This document shows positions 44,438-53,695 of a stretch of 64,000 nt of DNA, piece after piece. The position numbers were made by a program, and so were the translations under genes. This DNA comes from Brevundimonas guildfordensis (GTDB lineage: Bacteria > Pseudomonadota > Alphaproteobacteria > Caulobacterales > Caulobacteraceae). Position 1 is the first letter of the stretch, and every line of letters starts with the position of its first letter. The stretch spans positions 372,001 through 436,000 of the forward strand of contig NZ_JACSQU010000003.1 in the NCBI RefSeq assembly GCF_014836405.1, read 5' to 3'. The notes under the pieces were generated by a model that was not told where the DNA came from, made no database searches, and worked only from the letters and a program-made list of their open reading frames with translations.

Positions 44438-45753
44438 CGACCGAAAGCATCGATACCGCCCCCACGGTTCCTCCCCAGCCGCCGCTGCCGCCCGGACCGC
44501 CTCCCGGATCCCCCCCTGACCACGGCCCGTCCAGCCCCTGGGGCATCGGCGACTTCCGCCTGCTGTGGCTGGGACGGCTGGTGGCGGTGCTGGGCATCCA
44601 GATCCAGTCGTCAGCCCTGCTGTGGCAGGTTTATGAGATCGCCCGGCGCGATCATCCGATCGAACAGGCCAGCCTTTATCTAGGGCTGGTGGGTCTGTGC
44701 CAATTCCTGCCGCTGCTGGCCTTCACCCTGCCCGCTGGGGCCATGGCGGACCGGCGCGACCGCAAGCACACCGTGACCCTGTCGATCATCGTCGAGGGGA
44801 TGTGCGCGGGCGCCTTCCTGATGATGGCGCTGCACGGGGCGCCGCCGCTGTGGGGTCTGCTGGCGGTGGCCGCCGTCTTCGGCGCGGCGCGCGCCTTCCT
44901 GGCTCCGGCCAGCCAGGCCTTCCTGCCGATGGTGGTGGGACGCAAGGCCCTGCCGCCCGCCATCGCCGCGCAGTCTATCGCCTTCCAGACCGGCGCCATT
45001 GCGGGGCCGGCCCTGGGCGGGGTCATTGTCGGCGTGAACGTGCCGCTGGCTTACGCCTCGGCGATGGCGCTGTTTCTGGTCGCGGTCGCCTGCTTTCTGC
45101 TGATCCGCACCAAGGGCAAGCCGCAGGTCGATCCGTCCAAGCTGGGTCCGGTGCAGCAAGTCCGCGAAGGCCTGGCCTATGTGTGGAAGACCAAGATCGT
45201 GCTGGGCGCCATTTCCCTGGATCTGGTCGTCGTGCTGCTGGCGGGTGTGGCCCTCCTGACGCCGATCTTCGCGCGCGACATCCTGCATGTCGGGGCCATC
45301 GGTTTCGGCCTGCTGCGGGCGTCGTTCGGGGTGGGGGCGCTGATCATGGCCCTGTATCTCAGCCGCTTCCCTATCGTGCGTCACGGCGGGCGCTGGATGT
45401 TCGGGGCGGTGGCTGTGTTCGGCGTCTGCACCCTGATCTTCGGCCTGTCTACGAGCGTCTGGCTGTCGGGGGCGGTGTTGTTCCTGGGCGGGGCGGCGGA
45501 CATGATCAGCGTCAACATCCGCCAGACCCTGATCCAGCTGGCCACGCCCGATCACATGCGCGGGCGGGTGTCATCGGTGTCAATGCTGTTCATCGGCGCC
45601 TCGAACGAACTGGGTGAGGCCTATTCCGGCGTGGCGGTGCGCCTGCTCGGCCCGATCGGCGCGGCGGTGTTCGGCGGCGCGGGCGCCCTGGCCGCGACAG
45701 GGGTATGGGCCAAGGTCTTCCCGGACCTGCGCAAGGCGAGCAAGCTGACCTAG
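44434..45753 (+). CDS. MFS transporter
   Basis: A 439-aa major-facilitator protein of the EntS-like MFS_3 type. A Pro-rich cytoplasmic N-terminus (about 8-32) precedes twelve predicted helices. The loop 2-3 motif A-M-A-D-R-R-D-R-K matches the G-X-X-X-D-R-X-G-R-K/R antiporter motif. Probably a drug or metabolite exporter; the substrate is unknown. The GTG at 44434 overlaps the cupin stop; the much longer open frame from 44032 reads through the cupin gene out of frame and is not used. Confidence 0.88.
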   Translation: MTTESIDTAPTVPPQPPLPPGPPPGSPPDHGPSSPWGIGDFRLLWLGRLVAVLGIQIQSSALLWQVYEIARRDHPIEQASLYLGLVGLCQFLPLLAFTLPAGAMADRRDRKHTVTLSIIVEGMCAGAFLMMALHGAPPLWGLLAVAAVFGAARAFLAPASQAFLPMVVGRKALPPAIAAQSIAFQTGAIAGPALGGVIVGVNVPLAYASAMALFLVAVACFLLIRTKGKPQVDPSKLGPVQQVREGLAYVWKTKIVLGAISLDLVVVLLAGVALLTPIFARDILHVGAIGFGLLRASFGVGALIMALYLSRFPIVRHGGRWMFGAVAVFGVCTLIFGLSTSVWLSGAVLFLGGAADMISVNIRQTLIQLATPDHMRGRVSSVSMLFIGASNELGEAYSGVAVRLLGPIGAAVFGGAGALAATGVWAKVFPDLRKASKLT

Positions 45754-45767
45754 ATCACTTGAAGAAA

Positions 45768-45795
45768 GGCCCCGCAATCTGCTGATCGCGGGGCC
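45768..45795. terminator. Hairpin between MFS and dcd genes (convergent)
   Basis: GGCCCCGC (45768-45775) pairs with GCGGGGCC (45788-45795) across a 12-nt loop. It lies between two genes that converge, MFS on the plus strand and dCTP deaminase on the minus strand. The A-rich GAAGAAA before it gives a T-rich tail on the minus strand, so it probably ends dcd transcripts and may serve both. Confidence 0.65.
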
Positions 45796-45808
45796 CGTCT
45801 CGGTTGGC

Positions 45809-46846
45809 TCACCCCCAGGGGCGGAAGTGTTTCGACAGCTTGAGCCCCTGGCTCTGATAGTGGCTGCCGCCTTCGCCATAGAGGCGCGACGGCCGCTCGG
45901 TCAGCGGTTCATAGACCAGGCGGGCGACGATCTGGCCGTGTTCCAGCAGGAAGGGGGTGTCGTGGGTGCGGACCTCCAGCACGCCCTTGGAGCCCGCGCC
46001 ATGCGCCTCGTCCGTGCCGAAGCCGGGGTCGAAGAAGCCGGCGTAGTGAACGCGGAACTCGCCGACCGAGGGGTCGATCGGGGTCATTTCGGCGGCCTGA
46101 TCGACGGGGATCTCCACATCGTCGGACGAGGCCAGGATGTAGAACTCGCCCGGATCCAGCAGCAGTTCGCCGCGACGCAGCGTCAGCGGCTCCCAGAAGT
46201 CGCGCGGGTCGTGGCCGTCGATGTGGTCCATGTTGACCACGCCCGCGTGACGGCGGCCGCGATAGCCGACGACGCCATTGTCGCCCGCGCGCAGGTCGAC
46301 GCCGACGCTGCGGGTCTCCAGCTTGGGCGGCTCGCCCGCCTTGAGGCGCAGCTGGTTCAGGCGGGTGCCTGGCTTGACCAGGATGGAGAAGGTCTGGGGC
46401 GCGATCTCGAGATACAGCGGGCCGTCGTAACCCTCGTCCACGTCGTCGAAGCTGCCGCCCTGATCGGTCAAAAGGCGCACGAAGACATCGACGCGGCCGG
46501 TCGAGCTTTTGGGATTGGCGCGAGCGTTCAGGCCGCGCGGCAGGTGCAGACGCTCCTGCAGGCGGGCGATGTAGACGCAGCCCTTCTCCATCACATAGCC
46601 GCTGCCCGGCAGGTCGATGGCGTGCATGGCGACGTCGGCGATGCGCTCCTCGACCTTGCGCTGACCCGGCAGGAAGGAGGCGCGCACGCGCCAGGCCTTA
46701 TCCGACAGGCGCAGGTCCAGGCTGGCGGGCTGCACCTGATCGACGTCGAACGGGGTTTCGGAGGCGATGGCGCCGATCGCGATCAGGGTCTCAATACCCT
46801 GGAAGGGAAGGATGCCGGGCTGGTCGGGAATCTGAAAGCTGGTCAT
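45809..46846 (-). CDS. dcd: 2'-deoxycytidine 5'-triphosphate deaminase, long form
   Basis: A 345-aa protein of the dUTPase/Dcd superfamily. It is nearly twice the length of E. coli Dcd (about 190 aa) and belongs to the long alphaproteobacterial type with two Dcd-like halves; the N-terminal half carries A-N-P-K-S-S-T-G-R-V-D and the C-terminal half P-G-F-G-T-D-E. The reaction deaminates dCTP to dUTP for dTMP synthesis. It is divergent from apaG. Confidence 0.85.
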   Translation of the reverse strand: MTSFQIPDQPGILPFQGIETLIAIGAIASETPFDVDQVQPASLDLRLSDKAWRVRASFLPGQRKVEERIADVAMHAIDLPGSGYVMEKGCVYIARLQERLHLPRGLNARANPKSSTGRVDVFVRLLTDQGGSFDDVDEGYDGPLYLEIAPQTFSILVKPGTRLNQLRLKAGEPPKLETRSVGVDLRAGDNGVVGYRGRRHAGVVNMDHIDGHDPRDFWEPLTLRRGELLLDPGEFYILASSDDVEIPVDQAAEMTPIDPSVGEFRVHYAGFFDPGFGTDEAHGAGSKGVLEVRTHDTPFLLEHGQIVARLVYEPLTERPSRLYGEGGSHYQSQGLKLSKHFRPWG

Positions 46847-46939
46847 GCCGTCCTGTTCTCACACGGATTTTCTCGTCTGTGTAGCTTGTCGGCGACGACA
46901 GACGCTTGAACCCCGCGTACGGCGGGCTGCATATAGCGC

Positions 46940-47347
46940 ATGCACTCCGCTCCTGCCTACTCCGCCGAGACCGAAGGCGTCGTCGTTCGCGTCCGCCCCT
47001 CCTATCTGGCGGGCCAGTCGGACCCGGCCGAGGGGCGCTGGGTCTGGGCCTATCAGGTCGAGATCGTCAATCTGAGCGGCGGCCCGGTGCAACTGGTGGC
47101 CCGGCGCTGGACGATCACCGACGCGTTCGGCCGGGTCGAGGAAGTGCGCGGTCCCGGCGTGGTCGGCGAGCAGCCGGTGATCGAGCCGGGCGACAGCTAC
47201 GCCTACGCTTCGGGCTGTCCGCTGACGACGCCCTCGGGCTCGATGGTCGGCGCTTACTTCATGCAGGACGCCGAGGGGCGGATGTTTGAAGCCGCCATCC
47301 CGGCCTTCAGCCTGGACGTGCCGGATGCGCGAAGGGTGCTGAACTAA
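46940..47347 (+). CDS. apaG: ApaG protein
   Basis: A 135-aa ApaG/DUF525 protein, one beta-sandwich domain. Conserved features include [13 protein letters not shown] (W-A-Y-Q-V-E-I-V-N), [11 protein letters not shown] and the central G-P-G-V-V-G-E-Q-P motif with [10 protein letters not shown]. It is associated with Co2+/Mg2+ resistance and diadenosine-tetraphosphate metabolism; the biochemical role is unclear. It starts 93 bp from the divergent dcd gene. Confidence 0.93.
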   Translation: MHSAPAYSAETEGVVVRVRPSYLAGQSDPAEGRWVWAYQVEIVNLSGGPVQLVARRWTITDAFGRVEEVRGPGVVGEQPVIEPGDSYAYASGCPLTTPSGSMVGAYFMQDAEGRMFEAAIPAFSLDVPDARRVLN

Positions 47348-47410
47348 GAGCGAGCGGCGGGGCGGGGGGCGCCTAAATCGGCCTTCAAGCAGCGCTAGGC
47401 GCGGTAGGGC

Positions 47411-47442
47411 CAAACAAAAAACCCCTCGCCAGAGGCGAGGGG
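47411..47442 (-). terminator. Intrinsic terminator on the minus strand
   Basis: The plus strand reads AAACAAAAAA, then CCCCTCGCC (47422-47430), AGA, GGCGAGGGG (47434-47442). Read leftwards on the minus strand this is a perfect 9-bp GC stem with a 3-nt loop followed by TTTTTTGTTT, a canonical Rho-independent terminator. It lies 215 nt beyond the gcrA stop. Confidence 0.85.
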
Positions 47443-47555
47443 GATGGGACTGCGTCAACCCGGATAACCGCAGTCCCGCCCCGGAACCCGCAAGAAACCG
47501 GCGGGGCGGACGGCGGCCCCACTAGGGGGCGTTCGTGTCGGCCCTAGGGCCGAAA
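47422..47555 (-). ncRNA. Candidate small structured RNA (minus strand)
   Basis: Leftward from about 47555, the minus strand shows a 16-bp palindrome (47538-47553), a GCCCC/GGGGC hairpin (47516-47530), a GCCCCG/CGGGGC pairing (about 47478-47507), a 9-bp GGGACTGCG/CGCAGTCCC hairpin (47446-47477) and the terminator at 47422-47442. Four hairpins in about 130 nt ending in a strong terminator suit a small RNA or a processed gcrA 3' UTR. It does not match tmRNA, RNase P or SRP RNA motifs I know. The 5' end and promoter are not identified. Confidence 0.4.
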
Positions 47556-47583
47556 GGCGACGACGCGGCGGCGCTGCTTTAAG

Positions 47584-47624
47584 CCTGCTATCGCTCGCGA
47601 CGCGGTCGCTCACCACTTGAGCAG
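47584..47624. repeat. Dispersed palindromic repeat, copy C
   Basis: Contains GCTATCGCTCGCGACGCGG and CTTGAGC in the same order as copies A and B but with more changes; its GACGCGGTCGCTC core matches copy D at 58412-58450. It lies between gcrA and the candidate small RNA. Confidence 0.55.
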
Positions 47625-47656
47625 AAGCAGCCGCCGAACGGCGAGCGGCACCAGGC

Positions 47657-48196
47657 TTAGATATACCTACGCAGGCTGCGGGCCAGGTCGGAGGAGGCGT
47701 CCTTGCCGGCGCTCTTGCGAACCTGGGGCTGGTAGGCGACGCGGGCGTGCTCGACGCAGTAGACGCCTTCCGAGGCGCGACGGCCGCAGAAGCTGAAGTC
47801 GCTGGTCGAAGGATCGCCGATCGGCCATTTGCACATGTGGGCGCCCAGGGTCAGCACCGTGGCGGTGCCGGGCAGTTCCGGCGCGGCCGCAGGGGTCGGC
47901 GTCTGCGACGCGGCGGCGACCGGGCGCGGGGCGACGGCCTCGATGCGGCGCGGAGCGGACGGCGCCTGCACCGGAGCAGCCGGGGCGGCGGCGCGCGGAC
48001 GGGCGGGGCGGAAGGTGGTGCGCGCGGGCTGCGACGGAGCGGCCCGGCCCGACAGGCCCAGGCGGTGCACCTTGCCGATCACGGCGTTGCGGGTCACGCC
48101 GCCGCCCAGGGCCTTGGCGATCTGGCTCGCTGACTGACCTTCCAGCCACAGCTTCTTCAGCGCGCCGACGCGGTCTTCGGTCCAACCTGGGTTCAT
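47657..48196 (-). CDS. gcrA: Cell-cycle regulator GcrA
   Basis: A 179-aa transcription factor that binds housekeeping RNA polymerase and activates promoters with methylated GANTC sites. The N-terminal helix-turn-helix carries W-T-E-D-R-V-G-A-L-K-K-L-W and N-A-V-I-G-K-V-H-R-L-G-L-S-G-R-A. A Pro/Ala-rich linker (about 55-115) leads to a C-terminal domain with C-K-W-P-I-G and F-C-G-R-R, the polymerase-binding part. AGGAGG five bases before the ATG at 48196 excludes the ATG at 48226. Two GANTC sites lie just upstream. Confidence 0.97.
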   Translation of the reverse strand: MNPGWTEDRVGALKKLWLEGQSASQIAKALGGGVTRNAVIGKVHRLGLSGRAAPSQPARTTFRPARPRAAAPAAPVQAPSAPRRIEAVAPRPVAAASQTPTPAAAPELPGTATVLTLGAHMCKWPIGDPSTSDFSFCGRRASEGVYCVEHARVAYQPQVRKSAGKDASSDLARSLRRYI

Positions 48197-48219
48197 GTCG
48201 TCCTCCTGCGGAGACGTCA

Positions 48220-48384
48220 GATTCAATATCTTGTGTCGGAGTCCGAATTTCGGCCCCTCATCACGCCTCTAATCGTAAATCACCTCTTAAAAGACGCAAT
48301 ATGTGGGAATTCACCTGTCCACAGAAACTACATGTAGTATGGTTAATGTCCCGATTTGAATCAGTTTCTTGGCCTTAATCCACA
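48220..48384. promoter_or_regulatory. gcrA upstream region: GANTC sites, DnaA-like boxes, palindrome
   Basis: The 235-bp gap between gcrA (leftward) and the ABC permease (rightward) holds GANTC at 48220-48224 and 48239-48243, DnaA-box-like 9-mers at 48376-48384 (TAATCCACA, 8 of 9 to TTATCCACA) and 48315-48323 (CTGTCCACA, 7 of 9), and a perfect 12-bp palindrome ACTACATGTAGT at 48327-48338. In Caulobacter, DnaA activates gcrA. The sites are seen; binding is inferred. Confidence 0.55.
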
Positions 48385-48431
48385 GGGCGGGCGTCTTGCG
48401 AAACCGGCTTGGCTGTCGCATCTGAGGCGGC

Positions 48432-49268
48432 ATGACGCACCTGACCGCCGGTTCCGAAGCCCCTTCCGCCCCCCATGGCCTGCCCCAGCCCCGTCGCTAT
48501 GACGGGATCAACTGGGTGGGCCTGCGCACCCTGTATCTGAAAGAGGTCCGCCGCTTCTGGAAGGTGGGCGCTCAGACCGTCGCTGCGCCGGTCGTGACGA
48601 CGTTGCTCTACATGATGGTTTTCGTAGTGGCGCTGAAGGGCGCGCGGCCGCCGCTGCACGGCACGCCCTTTGCCGAGTTCGTGGCGCCGGGCCTGATCAT
48701 GATGGCCATCCTTCAGAACGCCTTCGCCAACGCGTCTTCCAGCCTGATCCAGGCCAAGATCATGGGCACGGCGACCGATTTCCTGACCCCGCCGCTCAGC
48801 CCGCTTGAGCTGACCATCGGCTTCACCCTGGGCGCGGCGACGCGCGGGGTGGCGGTCGGCCTCGTGACGGCCATCTGCGTCATGCCCTTCGCCAAGCTGG
48901 GCCTGGCCAACATCGCCCTGATCATCTGGTTCGGCCTGATCGCCTCCCTGCTGATGGGCATGATGGGGGTTCTGGCCGGCCTGTGGTCCGAGAAGTTCGA
49001 CCATCTGTCGGCGGTGCAGAACTTCGTGGTCATGCCGATGACCTTCCTGTCGGGCACCTTCTATTTGATCGACAGCCTGCCTGAACCCTTCGCCAGCATC
49101 AGCAAGTTCAATCCCTTCTTCTATCTGATCGACGGATTCCGGGCGGGCTTCATCGGCCATGCCGAGGGAAGCCTGGTGGTCGGAGTGGTCATGAGCGCCG
49201 TGCTCACCGTCATCATGGGTGCGGCGTGCTGGCTGGTGTTCCGTTCGGGCTGGCGGCTGAAGAGCTGA
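48432..49268 (+). CDS. ABC-2 type transporter permease
   Basis: A 278-aa inner-membrane permease with six hydrophobic segments and the ABC-2 signature near the C-terminus (P-M-T-F-L-S-G-T-F-Y and F-N-P-F-F-Y-L-I-D-G-F-R). Related proteins export polysaccharides, drugs or lipids with a separate ATPase. No ATP-binding-cassette gene is adjacent, so the partner must lie elsewhere. It is divergent from gcrA. Confidence 0.9.
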   Translation: MTHLTAGSEAPSAPHGLPQPRRYDGINWVGLRTLYLKEVRRFWKVGAQTVAAPVVTTLLYMMVFVVALKGARPPLHGTPFAEFVAPGLIMMAILQNAFANASSSLIQAKIMGTATDFLTPPLSPLELTIGFTLGAATRGVAVGLVTAICVMPFAKLGLANIALIIWFGLIASLLMGMMGVLAGLWSEKFDHLSAVQNFVVMPMTFLSGTFYLIDSLPEPFASISKFNPFFYLIDGFRAGFIGHAEGSLVVGVVMSAVLTVIMGAACWLVFRSGWRLKS

Positions 49269-49324
49269 CGGCTTAATCAGAGGTCGAGCGCGAGGCGAGG
49301 GGCCTTCGCGAATGGGGCCTCGCC

Positions 49325-51550
<2,226 letters not shown>

Positions 51551-51641
51551 CGCTGGTTCTTCCTCCCGCCACAGGGAGGACGGCTGAGCCTTACGGCTAG
51601 GCCGGGTGGGGCGCTCTCTTCTACTCCAAGGTTTTGCAAGG

Positions 51642-51694
51642 GCCGTCCCCACCCGGTCCCTGTGCGACCACCCTCCCGTGAAGGGGAGGGAGAA
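51642..51694. repeat. Intergenic palindromic repeat (CCCTCCC-GGGAGGG type), copy 2
   Basis: CCGTCCCCACCCGG followed by the hairpin CCCTCCC (51671-51677) / GGGAGGG (51684-51690) and GAGAA, closely matching the arrangement at 10225-10286. It lies in the argD-argF gap and ends about 10 bases before the argF start, so the GAAGG at its right edge may act as the argF ribosome-binding site. Confidence 0.6.
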
Positions 51695-51703
51695 GGCTTG
51701 GTC

Positions 51704-52621
51704 ATGGTTCGTCACTTCCTCGACATCCACCGCCTGGACGCGGCGACCCTGCGCGCCATTCTGGACGACGCCCATGCCCGAAAACGCGCCCGCAAGGGCT
51801 GGCCCCAGGGTCGGCCCGACGCCGACGCGCCCGGCAAGGACCGCGTTCTGGCCATGGTCTTCGAGAAGAACTCGACCCGCACCCGCTTCAGCTTCGATGC
51901 GGCCATCCGCCAGCTGGGCGGCGACTCCATCATCGCCACGGCCTCGGACATGCAACTGGGCCGGGGCGAGCCGGTCGAGGACACGGCCCGGGTCCTGTCG
52001 CGCATGGTCGACGCCGTGATGATCCGCGCCAATGACCACGAGGATGTCGAGCGCTTCGCCCGCGTCTCCAGCGTGCCGGTGGTCAACGGCCTGACCGACC
52101 GCAGCCACCCGTGCCAGATCCTGGCCGACCTGATGACCATCGAGGAGCATCGCGGCTCGATCGAGGGCAAGACGATCGCCTGGATCGGCGACGGCAACAA
52201 CGTCTGCCACAGCTTCATGCATGCGGCCCCCAAGTTCGGATTCCACCTGAACGTCGCCTGCCCGGCGGAATACCACCCGGATCTCCGGGATCTCGAAAAG
52301 GGCGGCGCCCACGTCACTCTGACGAGCGATCCGCGCGAGGCGGTCAAAGGCGCCGACGTCGTCGTCACCGACACCTGGGTGTCGATGGGGGATCAGGACT
52401 ATGAGGCCCGGTTGGCGGCCTTCGAGCCCTACGGCGTCGACGAGACCCTGATGGCCGAAGCGGCCGACGACGCCGTCTTCCTGCACTGCCTGCCGGCGCA
52501 CCGGGGCGAAGAGGTTACGGACGCCGTCATCGACGGCCCGCAGTCGTTGATCTGGGATGAAGCCGAGAACCGCCTCCATGCGCAGAAGGCGGTCCTGGCC
52601 TGGTGTTTCGAGGCTTTTTAA
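51704..52621 (+). CDS. argF: Ornithine carbamoyltransferase
   Basis: A 305-aa enzyme that makes citrulline from ornithine and carbamoyl phosphate. The carbamoyl-phosphate motif S-T-R-T-R-F lies at residues 57-62, D-R-S-H-P-C-Q near 130 and the ornithine-binding H-C-L-P-A-H-R-G near 264. The ATG at 51704 gives M-V-R-H-F-L-D; the frame back to 51662 translates the palindromic repeat and is rejected. It follows argD by 153 bp. Confidence 0.95.
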   Translation: MVRHFLDIHRLDAATLRAILDDAHARKRARKGWPQGRPDADAPGKDRVLAMVFEKNSTRTRFSFDAAIRQLGGDSIIATASDMQLGRGEPVEDTARVLSRMVDAVMIRANDHEDVERFARVSSVPVVNGLTDRSHPCQILADLMTIEEHRGSIEGKTIAWIGDGNNVCHSFMHAAPKFGFHLNVACPAEYHPDLRDLEKGGAHVTLTSDPREAVKGADVVVTDTWVSMGDQDYEARLAAFEPYGVDETLMAEAADDAVFLHCLPAHRGEEVTDAVIDGPQSLIWDEAENRLHAQKAVLAWCFEAF

Positions 52622-52665
52622 GAAGCCCTAACGCGCTTCGCGCTGCTTGAGGGCGGGCGAAGGCT

Positions 52666-53172
52666 CTAGCTCAGGTTGACGTCGGCCACGTCGCCGGCGT
52701 CCGGCAGGGTCTTGGTCAGATTCGCCTTGGCGATTTCGAAGGCGAACTTCACCAGGCCGCCGTCGCTGACCCAGACGCGGCCGTCGTCGGCGTCGAAGCG
52801 CAGAAGAGTCAGGCGTGGGTCGTCCTTGCCTTCAGGATACCAGGCCGCCAGGATCGGGTTCCAATAGCGTTCGATGACCTCCCGGTCGTGCCCATGCACC
52901 GACAGGGCGCCGTGGATGCAGGCCCAGACCTTCTGGTCTTTCGAGCCATAGCTGAACATGGCCGTTTGCCCCGGCGCCGCCGCATCGCGGGCCAGGTCCG
53001 TGTCGTCGCGGGTGAAGAACCAGATCGTCCCCGTTTCGGCTTCGCGGAAGGCGGTCATCGGCTGGCTATGATAGCCGGGCCGCTCCAGCCCGAGCATGCC
53101 GGTGTTGCTGGACTTCAGGCTTTTCCAGAAAGCCTCTTCGGCCTGCGCCGGCGTCAATTCCTTGTCGGTCAC
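52666..53172 (-). CDS. Pyridoxamine 5'-phosphate oxidase family protein
   Basis: A 168-aa split-barrel flavoprotein-like protein of the general-stress GS26 type. The pattern M-T-A-F-R-E-A-E-T-G-T-I-W-F-F-T-R-D-D-T-D-L-A matches this family's FMN-binding barrel. It is too divergent from PdxH to make PLP. Role unknown, possibly flavin or haem related. It converges with argF, 44 bp apart, that gap holding a hairpin-like GCGCTTCGCGC element. Confidence 0.85.
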   Translation of the reverse strand: MTDKELTPAQAEEAFWKSLKSSNTGMLGLERPGYHSQPMTAFREAETGTIWFFTRDDTDLARDAAAPGQTAMFSYGSKDQKVWACIHGALSVHGHDREVIERYWNPILAAWYPEGKDDPRLTLLRFDADDGRVWVSDGGLVKFAFEIAKANLTKTLPDAGDVADVNLS

Positions 53173-53232
53173 ACGGGTCTCCTGGTGTCCATGGGGAGAC
53201 AGGAAAACCGCCCGCAGCCCAGAGCGTTCCCG

Positions 53233-53451
53233 CTAGAAAGCCGGCGCCGCTGGCAGGGGTCGACCGCTCAGCTCCGCCATCAGGTGGATCAACAGGTAGA
53301 AGGCCAAGGCGGCGGCGAGCAACATGATGAACCGCCACGGCATCATGCGCGGGCCGCGCGTGATGTCTGTCGGTCGCGCTCCGCGCCATCCGGCGAAGAC
53401 GACCAACGCCAAGGAGGCGATGAGCAGGATCAGGGTGAGCGTGGCGTCCAT
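53233..53451 (-). CDS. Small membrane protein of unknown function
   Basis: A 72-aa protein with two hydrophobic segments (about 3-22 and 40-60) joined by a basic loop (R-G-A-R-P-T-D-I-T-R-G-P-R). No family recognised. It is upstream of the PNPOx-family gene on the same strand, with 60 bp between, so the two may be co-transcribed. Short, so only moderately supported. Confidence 0.6.
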   Translation of the reverse strand: MDATLTLILLIASLALVVFAGWRGARPTDITRGPRMMPWRFIMLLAAALAFYLLIHLMAELSGRPLPAAPAF

Positions 53452-53536
53452 GACCGCGGCAGTTGGGGCGCCTAAGGCTGGGATGCAAGCGTCCCGCCGC
53501 CCCCGATCGCCAGCTTGGCCGTAATTCTTGATGCGT

Positions 53537-53561
53537 GGTTAATCTAAACGCGGCATTAACC
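53537..53561. promoter_or_regulatory. GGTTAA/TTAACC inverted repeat upstream of podJ
   Basis: GGTTAA (53537-53542) and TTAACC (53556-53561) form an inverted pair with a 13-nt spacer. TTAA is the CtrA half-site, but the spacing differs from the standard N7. It lies between the small membrane gene and podJ. Confidence 0.35.
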
Positions 53562-53628
53562 ATGCCGGGCGCATCAGCGCCGTGTCGGCTGCCGTGGGCG
53601 GTTCGTGGCGAGGCGCCACATCTTGCGG

Positions 53629-53644
53629 TTAACGACACGTTTAC
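53629..53644 (+). promoter_or_regulatory. Candidate CtrA box upstream of podJ
   Basis: TTAA-N7-TTTAC at 53629-53644 matches the CtrA consensus TTAA-N7-TTAAC at 8 of 9 fixed positions. It lies about 52 bp before the podJ GTG. In Caulobacter CtrA represses podJ. Binding here is inferred. Confidence 0.55.
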
Positions 53645-53695
53645 ACGCTCTATCTGGAAGGATACCGTTCGCGTCATGGGTCGGGAGGCGAATCA

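Larger units (their letters stand above)
47348..47656. other. Structured intergenic region between apaG and gcrA
   Basis: This 309-bp gap between two convergent genes (apaG plus, gcrA minus) contains a minus-strand intrinsic terminator (47411-47442), hairpins at 47446-47477, about 47478-47507 and 47516-47530, a perfect 16-bp palindrome at 47538-47553, and a dispersed repeat at 47584-47624. I see no protein-coding gene. The 47443-47555 block looks like a structured RNA or an unusually long gcrA 3' end. Confidence 0.75.

Noticed and set aside
47348..47656. tmRNA, RNase P RNA, 6S or SRP RNA in the apaG-gcrA gap
   Set aside because: None of the conserved motifs I know for these RNAs is present, so I list it only as an uncharacterised candidate.
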